A DNA stretch of 64,000 nt. Origin: Chloranthus sessilifolius. Lineage: Eukaryota; Streptophyta; Magnoliopsida; Chloranthales; Chloranthaceae. Each line of letters begins with the position of its first letter. Position 1 is the stretch's first letter. The notes under the pieces are model-generated. The model did no database searches and was not told the origin of the DNA. It worked only from the letters and a program-made list of their open reading frames with translations. The stretch covers positions 147,292,060 through 147,356,059 of the forward strand of contig CM037586.1 of NCBI GenBank assembly GCA_021018995.1. The letters are read 5' to 3'. Position numbers and translations under genes: made by a program. This document shows, in pieces, positions 1-9,992 of this stretch.

Positions 1-561
1 AAAACCTCCTTAGTAAGTCAAGCAACAACGTAAAAGAGTTGTTGCTCCATCCACCAAGGGCCTTGATATGCCAAAGTTTCACAACGAAGACAACGTCGTA
101 TGTGTGTTACATCCAGATACAAGGGATTCCCCAAATTATGCATATTTGTAGAATTGAAGCACTAGCATTGGGTACATCACTTTGTTCTGCTCCAAACCAT
201 CTGCGTCTTCATTTGGGTCCGAAATCCAAAAGCATCTTGCACCATCCCTTGATGTCATCAACCAAAACGTTCTCGTTGTCATCGGCTCTAATATCTACCA
301 CAATTTCATGTCTAGCCAAGGCCCTCTCTTCTCTCGTGATAAGTCCATACAACATAACTTTTCATCATCCGTTTATTACCAAATGCTCCTTCAATAAGTC
401 GGGTTCTAAGTAAACGCATAATTAGACATCTTGTACAAGGACACTTGAGCCTCTCATTGCAAGTAATTCCATGGGCTAAACCGTGATCGACAAATGCAAT
501 TAACCCTTTGTCATACTCTCTAGAATATCTCAGACTTTTTTACCCAACTCTTTTCCATCAT
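1..561 (-). pseudogene. CACTA transposase, N-terminal transposase-associated domain, decayed
   Basis: An ATG at 561-559 (or 558-556) opens MEKSWVKK, matching the MDKSWM start of plant CACTA transposases. A frameshift near 525 moves the reading to EYDKGLIAFVDHGLAHG, then CPCTRC (426-443), then KSYVVWTYHERREG (about 310-355). A stop follows, and a further frame reads DDNENVLVDDIKG. The order KSW, EY..G...F, CPC..C, then an aromatic-rich W..H segment is that of the transposase-associated domain (Pfam PF13963). At least one frameshift and one stop break it, so this copy cannot make the protein. The DDE core would lie outside the window. Confidence 0.75.
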
Positions 562-2104
562 ATAAAAGTTTCAAACCCCTAAAAGTATAAGAAATGTATT
601 TTAATATTTTTTAAATGATAAAGGTTTATATTTCTTATACCATATTCATTAGTTTTGCCCATTCGAGAATATCAAGTCATTTAATTGTTCACATAATATG
701 AGTTCGAGTTTCTCTAAAATTTAATGACATCTCCACGTAGTTCTTCAAATACGGACTTTTCATACTATTTTATACTTTTCATTATCCACAATGGACAATG
801 AAAATACAAAATAATATATGAAAGTACGATCCAAGAACAAAGGAGAAATTGTCGAAATCATTTGAGAAAACTCTAAAATCATATTAGTGAACAAGTAATG
901 TACATGATATTCCCAAACTATCTATCTTCGGATAGATAATCCGAAAGGTTATATGTCATAATTGACATATAACTTTTCGATCGGCACTTATTTTGTATGA
1001 TGATATTCATATGTATTCAACTATATATTGACCATTAATCTATAACAAAAGTTATAGATTAATCAAATTGAATAATTAAATAGAAGCTCAAAGATAAATG
1101 AGATGTGAAAAGCGTGGTTTTCTAAGAAATCGAGCTAGTGAAAGCATAGTAATATTAACATGACATTTACCACAACTATATAATAAATCTAGTTTCATCT
1201 ATGTAATAAAGAAAATTAGAAATGTGCTAGAGTAGAGAGCGCCTTTGCCTTCAAAGAGTGTCCTTTGGAGTGGAGGTGTGGGCGGTTTTGTGCGAAAGAA
1301 TGGAGTACATGGATCAATTTGAGAGTGATGACCGTCGAGAGAATGGTAGATGATCAAATCGATGTTATTATGCTTGTTGACAAATTTTGGGACGATGATC
1401 ATATTCAGAATCTAATAATGCTACTTTCATTATTCTTATCCTAAGGAAAGAGGTGCATCGACCCATTTCAATATGACAAGATGATCTTAAAACCTTAACC
1501 CTATATGGCTCGAGAGATCCCGGTTAGCGGCTTACATTTGAACCTGTCCCTAGTATCATTTGAGTGACAAGTGGCACCTAATTGAAAGATTAGGGGTCAA
1601 TACAACATGCACAAGATGGAGGTCTATCACCACAACAAAAAATTGAAATAAATCTTATCCACTGTTCAAAACTCCACGATCTTTGGAACAAATTTAATGC
1701 ACCTTATGTCGAGCGTCCCCCATAATATTAATTTAACCACATTGTTCAAGGTTAAAAAAAGTTTCTTTTTTAGTTTTAATCATGTTCGAAATTGGATGGC
1801 CTTGGATCGTATTGATTTGCCTTGTCAATTTTCAAGAATCAAGCTTTTGAAAACAAATGATTATTTGATTTGAAGTAATTAGGACACATGCATGATATTG
1901 AATCGCAGTGATTTACTAATTTCTTGATTTAGAATCCGAAATTGTAAATATTGATCACTTTTGATTATATAAATCGATGATATTAGATGCATGTGTTAGA
2001 AATAATGATTTTGAGCCATATAGACTATGTTTTTCTTACTTGTTATAGCATGATAGCAAAAGCCCATATTGAATGGTTGTGAGTGGTGATTTACGATTTA
2101 AATT

Positions 2105-2170
2105 CCATATTGAATGAATATTTGTGCAAGCGCATGCCCATATTGAATGAATATTTGTGCAAGCGCATGC
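2105..2170. repeat. Tandem duplication, 2 x 33 bp
   Basis: Two adjoining near-identical 33-bp units, each containing ATTGAATGAATATTTGTGCA followed by AGCGCATGC. The near identity suggests a recent slippage or repair event inside the CACTA element. Confidence 0.85.
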
Positions 2171-3290
2171 CCCTGTTTTACACTTATCTATTGCTGACAT
2201 GCTAGAATAAGAATATGCTGACAATTTAGGAAAAATAAAACTAAATTGCAAGTCATTGATTTTGCAAAGGATGTAATCAATACAAATAAATTTTAGACAA
2301 AAAGCGTAATTGGAAGCATAATTGCTTTAGATTACCTTATAATTGCAACAAAGGTTAAAGTGTCCAAAAATTGAACTATCTATTTTATTTGAAGTGAAGA
2401 ATTTATCTCAAATCATGATTTAAGGTTACTTTTGATTTGTCTAAACAAAAAAGCTTATAGTAATACTTAATAAAGTCAATTGCATTTCTGTTTGGACATG
2501 AAATATAATTATATTAGATTAATGATGCTGCCTCTAAGTTAAAATCATCAAAGGTAGCACTACTTGAAAGTTGAAACAGATGTGATCATGATTTGGGGCA
2601 AGTTGCTTATGATGAATAGTATAAGATAGCCTACTTTTGATGGAAGCACCATTAATCTAATCTACGCTAATCAAATTTTCTGCCCAAACTGTCACTTACT
2701 CATCAATTTGGATCATGATCAATCTGCTTAAGTGAGCCCATACCTGACCAACAGATTCACAGAGAATTGATGGGTCGAAATAAATAGCATATTAACAAAT
2801 TACTGCAATGCTATACGCCTGATCATTCTTGTTGATATAATCTGCTATATTTCCTAAATCTGTTTATTTTTTAATTTTGAAAAAGAAGAGCCAAACTGAA
2901 TGGATAATATTACGGGAACGAAGTAAATATAATAGTTATAGGCGCCTCACCCATAACTAGAAAGTATGGGCGCCGAGTAAGCATTAAGTTTTGAATAACA
3001 TCACCACGCTTGGGTAATTAGTCCTAATCGGAATATCTGAACTACTCAAACAAAGCATCCACATATGATGCTCTGATTTTTGCATTTACAAATGCCTAGA
3101 AATGAAAAAAAAAAAATGTAAATAAAACCAAAACAGATCAATAATTTTACCTAAAAAAATCGGATCGTGAGTATTTTGCCATGTAAAAAAGTTCTACTAA
3201 TTCCAAAAAAATTGCAAACAAATTCAAAATCGAAATTCAAAACAGATCAGTAAATTCGAAATGCAGCTTGAATGAAAATCGAAATTGAAC

Positions 3291-3344
3291 CACACCTTAG
3301 ATCTGAACTTTGTCTGACTCACACCTTAGATCTGAACTTTGTCT
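3291..3344. repeat. Short tandem duplication, period 29 bp
   Basis: CACACCTTAGATCTGAACTT occurs at 3291 and again at 3320, with the following GTCT also repeated. It lies in the presumed transcribed leader or intron of the CACTA element. Confidence 0.8.
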
Positions 3345-3883
3345 ACTCAGATTTAAGCAATTAAATGAACGATCCCTATCAAATCCGATTCAAACTGTTG
3401 GCCTGAGATCCCTACCAAATCAGACGAACGATCTAATTAGATTGACGATATTGATTACATCTAGTACACTAGTAAAATCACAGTAGAATGAGGGATTACA
3501 ACGTAACAGTAAATTAGTAATAATAATATCATCAGATGTAAACAATTACAAAGAAAATCAAAGGATAAATAAATATAAGCGTGGATTTGAGATAATTTAA
3601 AAGAAAATAAATGAAAGGGATAAAAACTAAATGAACGATTTGAATTCTCTACCAATTAAATGAACGATTTTCCCTACCAATCGCCTTTGAATCAAAGTGT
3701 CACCGATTTTCCCTACCAATTAAATGAACGATTCCTCTCAAACCTTAGTTCTCTGCGTCAAACGTCACGATAAAAATCAAACATATTTCAGAGAGCTTGT
3801 TTGGATTATAGGGGAAGGAAGTTAGATCTACAGACCTGGATTCATCTCAAACCGAAAATTTATAGGGCCGCCTGCAATGGCCG

Positions 3884-3945
3884 CTATCTACAGATCTCTG
3901 CTTCAAACTGCAGTGGCCTCTATCTACAGATCTCTGCTTCAAACT
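3884..3945. repeat. Short tandem duplication, period 36 bp
   Basis: CTATCTACAGATCTCTGCTT plus CAAACT occurs at 3884 and at 3920. The repeat lies in the minus-strand leader downstream of the CACTA TATA box. Confidence 0.8.
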
Positions 3946-4240
3946 ATAAAGAGAACTCTACGTCGGAGCTCAAACGAAGGCTACAGATCGAAAACGAAGA
4001 GAGAGGGAGATTGCAGATTTGTAGGCTGAGATGATGAATCTGATTGCAGATTTAAGAGAGAGGGAGATTGGAGAAAGAGATCAGACAGAAAAATTAGGAG
4101 ATCGATTAGAGATTCACCATTTCAAAGAGATTAGAGAGAAAATTTGGGAGAACGAAGGAGAGAAAGGGTTTCGGAGATCAGAGCGATTCACCTCGCGACG
4201 AGCTGCAGAAAATGAAATGAGTGAATGGTTAAGCGTTGCC

Positions 4241-4248
4241 TATTTATA
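4241..4248 (-). promoter_or_regulatory. TATA box of the CACTA transposase unit
   Basis: On the minus strand the sequence is CTTATAAATAGG, a strong plant TATA box about 340 bp inside the transposon end. A pyrimidine-rich stretch (TCTCTCC-type) follows downstream and resembles a plant 5' leader. Position and orientation fit transcription toward the transposase-associated domain. The assignment is an inference from sequence alone. Confidence 0.5.
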
Positions 4249-4439
4249 AGAGGTTGAGTTAACTTATTTGCAGCCTCAAAACCTATAACGACTTAATTAA
4301 AAGGAGTTAACCAAAGACTAATCTAAAGATCGTTTGGAGCCGGCTCTCGGGCTTTTTGAGACCGTTTTTCAAATAGTCTCTTAAGGTTTCACCTACTTAT
4401 TTATGAAGCAAACCTTAGATAGAACAACTCTATATGTTA

Positions 4440-4586
4440 TTTTATCTAAGGAGACGACTACAGTCGTCCCTAATAAAAGGATTCGAGACGGCCTTTGAAA
4501 TGATCGTCTCTAATAAATGGTTATTGGAGACGGCTTCGAAAAGCCATCTCCAATACTAGTCTCCAAAAGTCTTTTTTTTTGTAGTG
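4440..4586 (-). repeat. CACTA terminal inverted repeat and subterminal hairpins
   Basis: The terminus at 4570-4586 reads CACTACAAAAAAAAAGAC on minus. Inside it lie repeated self-complementary GAGACGRCT-type motifs: GGAGACGGCTTCG pairing with AAGCCATCTCC, GAGACGGCCTTTG near GATCGTCTC, and GACGACTACAGTCGTC. Such subterminal arrays are the transposase binding sites in characterised CACTA elements; binding here is inferred. Confidence 0.75.
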
Positions 4587-5199
4587 AGTATTTTTTTTTT
4601 CTACTACTATAAATGACAGTCGTTTATGAACTTCAACAACGACTGCTCTTAATAGTCATAGAAAAATGACTATTTTGGACATATATATATATATATATAT
4701 TTTTTTTATGCAAAAAAAAATTTAAATGCTGCTCTTTAATGCTTTTTTTTAAAAAAAATTTATGCCGACATAGTATGGATCAAAATTTTGACCGAAATTT
4801 AAAAGTTTCGGCCGAAATGTTTTGGTTTTTGGCATGCCCGAAACCGGAACCCAAAATTGAGGATTTTTTAGTATGGTGGGAAAATTTCGGCCGAAATTTT
4901 GGATTTTAATTTCGGTTTCGGTCATGTCGGAAACCAAAATGAAATCCGGCATTTTGATCCTTGCGGTATAGGACCAAAACATATTCTACAACACTATACA
5001 AAGAAAAAAAAATCATCTATAGATGTCACGAAAGTCCATTGCAACCTTTTTGACTAGCCATTTGATCATTCCTACAACGCTGTCTTCGACATAAACTAAA
5101 AGCCAGGTATAGAAAAAGAAAATAAAGTGCAAAGAAAGAAAGGCAAAGGTACAGAAAAAAAAAGCAAAATAACTAACACACAAAATGAAAAAAATGTAG
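4587..5199. other. Inter-element spacer with short hairpin and AT microsatellite
   Basis: No gene is visible. AATAGTCAT (4651-4659) and ATGACTATT (4666-4674) form a 9-bp perfect stem, followed by an (AT)n run near 4681-4700. From about 4760 to 4985, GGATCAAAAT near 4776 and ATTTTGATCC near 4952 flank repeated TTTCGGCCGAAAT motifs, suggesting a small degenerate foldback element. Confidence 0.4.
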
Positions 5200-5419
5200 G
5201 CATCGCTAAGGAAGTATCATTCAAATGTTGGCACTTCAACTAATTTAAGAGTAAAATTAGAGACTAACTGTGATGAAATTAGTTTGAGGAAGTGAATTCT
5301 ACTTGTGAGCCCCACATCAATTTACTGCTACACCTTTAAATACCTATCAAACAAAAAATGAGGAATTAATATTTCAATTCCACCATAAAATTGTCACTTC
5401 CGCGTTATCAAACAAAGCC
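5200..5419 (-). mobile_element. Truncated relative of the PIF/Harbinger-like element, head to head with 5423-7508
   Basis: Reading leftward from 5419 the sequence begins GGCTTTGTTTGATAACGCGG and continues with segments resembling the first 200 bp of the neighbouring element (TTTTATGGTGGAATTGAAAT, GATAGGTATTTAA). The shared TTA at 5420-5422 separates the two ends. I could not find its other terminus, so the left limit is approximate. Confidence 0.5.
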
Positions 5420-5422
5420 TTA

Positions 5423-7508
5423 GGCCTTGTTTGATAACATGGAAATGCAATTTCATGGTGGAAATGAAATTTAGTTTCCAATTGTTGTTGATTGATAGCT
5501 ATTTAAGGAGATGGAAATGAAATTGTGTCGCCCCGCATGGAAATTAAATTCTCATACACCAAATCATTTTAGGAGGAAACCATTTCAACCATTTAAATGG
5601 CTGAAATTAAGTTTTCTACTAACAAAATAATAGGTTTTTGTCATTGCAAATCTAAAGTTACTTGTAAAAAACTTAAAAGCAAAAAAAATTATTTTTTGAC
5701 TATTAAAAAGTAACTTCAATTTCTATGATCATCATACCGGCACAATCACTATGACCACCACACTATCTACAGCATACTTTTTTCAGCTAATATTTGACTT
5801 TGGTCAAAGTTTGCATTTTAATCAAACTTTAATTGGATTTATAAATTATATAGAGTTTTGACTTTTGATCAAACTTTAACTACTGAAACATGATAATAAG
5901 TTGTAAGTTAGTAATATATTATCAAATTTTGAAGAAGCAAAAGTTGACTTAAGGTCAAACTTTGACTTTTAATTAAAATTTATTTTTTATTAAACTTAAA
6001 CTCCAATAATTTGATGAAAAAAAAAAAGATATTGTCATGTTGATGTATAATTTAATACTAGATTCTCAATTGTATTAGTCAATAGTTTGACCTTTAGTCA
6101 AACTTTGACTTTTACACAAATTTTATTTTTAGTCAAACTCAAAACCTACTTATAGATAGAGTCTACTACTATATAAATTTATATCGTATCAGTATAATTT
6201 TTTCTTGGTTAAAGTTCGATTTTCTATAAAATGTTTTAAATTTTTATTAGTGAAATATTATAATTAAAAATATCTATCATTATTTTAATTTATAACTTGA
6301 AAATACATTGCCTCATTTTTATTGATCAAAGTTTGACTTTATTCAAATTTTGACTTTAGTCAAAAGTTGAGAAGTGTATCTTGATAGTAGATAATAATTA
6401 TTACTATTATTTTTTATATTTTGGTAATATAAATTTTAATCAGTCAAAGTTTGATATTTAGTCAAACTTTGACTTTTAAACACAATTTAATTTTTTTGAA
6501 CTTCTATATCCCGAATGAGATTATCATTTTTTAATTTATTACTTTCTAGTACATTACTAAATTTTATTTTACTTTTTTTTACATTTAGTCAAAGTTTGAC
6601 TTTTTAAAAGTTGATATTTTGTCAAAATTTTTACTAGTTTAACCTAGCGATGAATACGAATACTGTTATGTTAATTTGTAGGTTGGCAGTAGATTGTTGA
6701 ATTTTTTATTGATTAAAGTTTTAAAAATTAGTCAAAGTTTGACTTTTTTAAAAAATTGAATTTTCTTTCAAGTTTAAAATTTTAATTTTGTTTCAATATA
6801 TAATACATACTAGCATTTACTATATAACTTTGTATTTTAGTTTTAAAATTTTTTATTAATCAAAGTTTTACGTTTGATCAAAGTTTGACTTTTATTAAAA
6901 GTGGATATTTGATCAAATTTTGACTAGTGTAACCTAACGATATATATGAATATTGTTATATTAATTTGCAGTTAGACTTTTATAACTTATTGGTATATTA
7001 CAAAACTTTCTCTTGATCAAAGTTGAAATTTTGGTCAAAGCTTGACTTTTATAAAATTTAATTTAATTTCAATGTATAAACTTATATTAGATACTAACAT
7101 TTATAACTTTGTTATTTAGCTTTATATATTTTTTTAATCAAAATTTTAAGTTTGATCAAAGTTTGACTTTTTATTTGAGTTAGACTTTTCAAACTTTGAC
7201 TTATATAACTTAGTAATAAATAGTAATTACAATGATATTAATTTGTAATGTAATAGAATATCATTAAAAAAATTATTGATTAATATTTGACTTTAATTAT
7301 GATTTTAATAATAAATGATCAAAACTTAAAAATTTATTTTTAAAGATACTAATCAAATAAGAGATATCAATTTCTAATGAATTTCATTTCTCAAACACAC
7401 TAATCAAACAGTGAAAATTTTATTTATAGAGGAAATTATTTCATAGGAAATCAATGAAGAAATTGATTTCATTTCCTCTTTGAAATTTCATTGTTATCAA
7501 ACAGGGCC
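5423..7508 (+). mobile_element. PIF/Harbinger-like non-autonomous element, copy A, rich in TTTGACTTT palindromes
   Basis: The left end GGCCTTGTTTGATAACATGG and the right end (on minus) GGCCCTGTTTGATAACAATG form terminal inverted repeats. Both are flanked by TTA (5420-5422 and 7509-7511), the TWA target of PIF/Harbinger and Tourist elements. The 2086-bp interior has no coding region. It is filled with variants of AGTCAAAGTTTGACTTT; I count roughly 25 TTGAC(C/T) cores on either strand. A second copy lies in the opposite orientation at 30942-33147. Length is well above a normal MITE and well below an autonomous Harbinger, so it would depend on transposase made elsewhere. A hAT or other superfamily is less likely given the 3-bp duplication. 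Confidence 0.75.
5790..7210. repeat. Dispersed AGTCAAAGTTTGACTTT palindromes (paired W-box cores)
   Basis: Near-palindromes of the form AGTCAAA-G/C-TTTGACT recur roughly every 50-150 bp, for example near 5950, 6090, 6460, 6590, 6730 and 7030. Each half contains TTGACT or TTGACC, the W-box bound by plant WRKY factors. The match to the W-box is direct; any binding is inference. Confidence 0.7.
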
Positions 7509-7577
7509 TTACTGTATGATCAATTTCTGACCATATTGATTATGGGCAACTTGAAATATTCATGCTGTTAACTTCAT

Positions 7578-7950
7578 TTAAGCACCATTTTCTCCGTTTA
7601 AATAAACGTAGGTAGAGTGAGGTCCTCAAATATGGCTTTAGTCAGGTCCAACTCATTGCACTTTAAATTGCGGTTCAACTTAAAACCCTTGAACTCAAGG
7701 ATACCAAAAGGAAATGTAAACCGACAAAGGAAAGGAGATAAAAGTCAAGACTCTATTGCATCCAATGGTTATATTATAGGTTGAACCACCGAAAAAAAGA
7801 AAAAGATAAAAGTTAAGATTCCATTGCATCCGATGATTATAATATTAGTTGAACCACATTTAGAGTTCAACCGGTTCAGCCAGACCAAAGCCCCCTTAAA
7901 ATAAGGAATAACTCTCCTTACCCTCGTTTAAGGACCAAAATGGTGCTTAA
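7578..7950. mobile_element. MITE with TTAAGCACCATTTT termini
   Basis: TTAAGCACCATTTT at 7578 is mirrored by AAAATGGTGCTTAA ending at 7950. Similarity between the arms continues inward (TCCGTTTAAATAAACG against TCCTTAAACGAGGG). The 373-bp body holds an internal imperfect duplication of about 57 bp (7737-7790 and 7803-7860), each with GATAAAAGTYAAGA and TTGCATCCRATG. No coding sequence. Superfamily unassigned; TTAA could be either terminus or target. Confidence 0.6.
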
Positions 7951-8379
7951 TTGATCGTTTGCCATTAATAGGATAAAAGCATGCGCAATTCACACGGTCA
8001 AAATAATAGATCATATATTAAAAGGTAGTTGGCCCACAAACTTAATTTTTTAAGAGATTTCAATCATCCGATCTATATACTCTAATATCAACTCGTGCGT
8101 TTAATTTTAATGGCTGATTTTCAAAAACGCAAATCCGATTGTTCACCATACACTCGTAGATATGAGTTTTTGCCTAAAATATTTTCAATCACTGCCACGC
8201 GGCATATTAAGAAACCACACTTCAGCAGAGTGAGACAAAATAAATTTATTTCGAGATTGAAGAACTTACACGTGGGTGATAATGACTTATATGACTTCAG
8301 GGAATTTATATAAGGTGCATCACTGTGCACCAACCGTGGTGTACAGGTCATCAAATTCTGTACACCTGGCACATCTAAT
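7951..8379. other. Spacer, nothing recognised
   Basis: Mixed-composition DNA with only short chance reading frames. A small inverted motif, GTGCACCAACCGTGGTGTAC, sits near 8314-8333. Confidence 0.3.
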
Positions 8380-9290
8380 TCATCAACTGAGATGTCGACA
8401 CAGAAGACAAACACATAAATGAGGCTCGCCCCAAGATTGATACTTAGAAAATATTTTTGGGGGCCATTACTTGCACACGAGAAACTGACACTTACACATA
8501 ATTTAAAAGAAAGATTTTGGTATTTTGAGGACATGTGAAAATAAGGTATTTTTAGAATCTGTGCCATGTGAAAACAACATCTAACTTGTCTGATTTGAAA
8601 GCCATGATCTAAAGATCTTTTGTGCAAGAGATCGGCACAAATCACAATCTCTATCATAAGATTTAATATAATCAAATGTTGACTCAGATAATGGCCTTTG
8701 ATTGTATTGAATCATATGATAAAATTGTGTTTTATTGCAATCTTTTGCACCTAAGATCTTTAAAATATAGCCTTCACATCAGACAACTTACATGTTGCTT
8801 TCATAGTCACAAAAACCGCCGAATTTTAAAAAAATTTGCGAATAATTCATGAATTTAAGGTCCCTCGAATTAATCCTGAATTATTCATGAGTTTTTCGAA
8901 AATTCGGGCAAAAATTCACGAATAATTCCTGAATTTAAAAAAGAAATTGTGACAAACTAATTATTAAAATATTTTTTATAATTTTAAATTTTTTTATTTT
9001 TATTTTAAAATTTTTCTTACTGATTTTTCCTCCGAATATTTCCCCGAACTTCCCGGATTTTTTGGATTTTTCCGAATTTAAACCTCGTTGAACTATTGCA
9101 AACCCTGATTTGGTGACTATATATGGTTGTTTTCACCTGGTACAAGCCCCCAAAATGCTAAATCTTTCTTTTAAATTATGTGCGATAGCTAAGTTCATAC
9201 GCGAAAGTATTGGATCCCTAATTTTTGTCGGCCTCTGCGCCAATGCATTTTCTGTAAGCACTCACGTCCCAAATTCATTGAAAACCATTA
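8380..9290. mobile_element. Large foldback element with a MITE inserted near its centre
   Basis: Left-arm sequence such as CACATAATTTAAAAGAAAGA (about 8494) returns inverted near 9160-9180. AACTTGTCTGATTTGAAAGC (about 8584) returns inverted near 8790, and GTGACTAT-type ends face each other at about 8807 and 9112. The arms therefore fold into a long imperfect hairpin. The loop is occupied by about 8817-9103, a GAATAATTC-rich insert ending in GCAAACCCTG. On minus that end reads CAGGGTTTGCAATAGTTCAA, a hAT-like terminus. A 184-codon frame on minus across this region is a by-product of the inverted repeat, not a gene. Confidence 0.5.
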
Positions 9291-9591
9291 ATTGCTTTGG
9301 ATCTGATGATGGAGATCGTGTTTCATCCAGATCTTCCACACAATAGATTTTGCAATCATGAATCACCTATCAAATGGATAGTTTTCGATTTCATGTGTCA
9401 CCGATCCCCAAAAAATGACCCTTGAATCAGACGTCACACATCACAATCAAACATGAATTTAGGGCCATTTTTTTAAGATCTGTGACACATGAAATAAAAA
9501 AAGTCTGATAGATACATCATGACCTTAAGATCTATTTCCAGGAATATCTAGGTAAAGCACGACCTCCATTATCTGATTCAAAGGAATCAAT
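9286..9591. mobile_element. Foldback MITE (ATTG..CTTTGRATC family), copy 1
   Basis: The left end ATTGCTTTGGATCTGATGAT and the right end on minus ATTGATTCCTTTGAATCAGA start the arms. Inner arm segments (CATGTGTCACCGATC and GATCTGTGACACATG) also pair. The body matches the foldback units at 25600-26050 and 26102-26570, including the TCTTCCACACAAYRGA segment. No coding capacity. Confidence 0.6.
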
Positions 9592-9992
9592 GAGTTTCTT
9601 GGGGTCTGACACGAGGGCGCTCACGCGTGGACCACCATCGGTGCTACCCAGCATTTTTTATTTCTTAGTGTGGACCACCATTGGTGAACCTGATATAAAT
9701 TATGGGAACTTAATGTCGTTGCCTCCGAGTCAGCGTAACCTGGCATGCTATCTTCCCACGTCGACCACTATTTTGGCCCACGACATTTAATGTTTCTATT
9801 TTTAAGGAGCACTCGAATGGGTCCACCGTACAGAAAACGGACTATATTAAATGACAGGCATGTTTTGTATTAACAAAATATAGGCAGATGACGTGGTGCA
9901 ATGTGACTGGCTGTCCTGACTTGGATTCTAACTTTGTTATGAGAATTAGCTTAATAGCAAGTATTAACGATTAAAAGTCTTTAAATCCTTTT
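9592..9992. other. Spacer, nothing recognised
   Basis: Slightly GC-richer than the surroundings at 9600-9800, with a repeated GTGGACCACCAT motif (about 9625 and 9670). No gene or terminal repeats found. Confidence 0.3.

Larger units (their letters stand above)
562..3700. other. CACTA interior without recognisable genes
   Basis: AT-rich DNA between the coding fragment and the leader of the CACTA element. I see only short chance reading frames and two tandem duplications, listed separately. Most likely intron or leader of the transposase transcription unit. Confidence 0.4.
1..4586 (-). mobile_element. CACTA (En/Spm-type) DNA transposon, 5' half, running off the left edge
   Basis: Read on the minus strand, the element begins at 4586 with CACTACAAAAAAAAAGAC, the diagnostic CACTA terminus. 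Subterminal hairpins follow (4440-4570), then a TATA box (4241-4248), a TC-rich leader (about 3700-4230) and, at 561-1, the N-terminal transposase-associated domain of a CACTA transposase. The opposite end and the transposase core lie left of the window. The trinucleotide AGT next to the terminus is the candidate target duplication but cannot be compared with the other side. Terminus, subterminal repeats, promoter and coding domain all lie in the order and orientation expected of the family. The stretch 562-3700 shows no recognisable coding sequence and probably holds introns or leader. Confidence 0.8.

Noticed and set aside
39-413. Plus-strand frame of 124 codons at the left edge
   Set aside because: The antisense strand carries the CACTA transposase-associated domain, which explains the openness.
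4749-4982. 77-codon minus frame rich in Phe, Pro and Lys
   Set aside because: It arises from repeated TTTCGGCCGAAAT words in a small inverted repeat.
8121-8675. 184-codon open frame on minus
   Set aside because: It lies across the arms of a foldback element, has no domain, and its composition matches non-coding AT-rich sequence.
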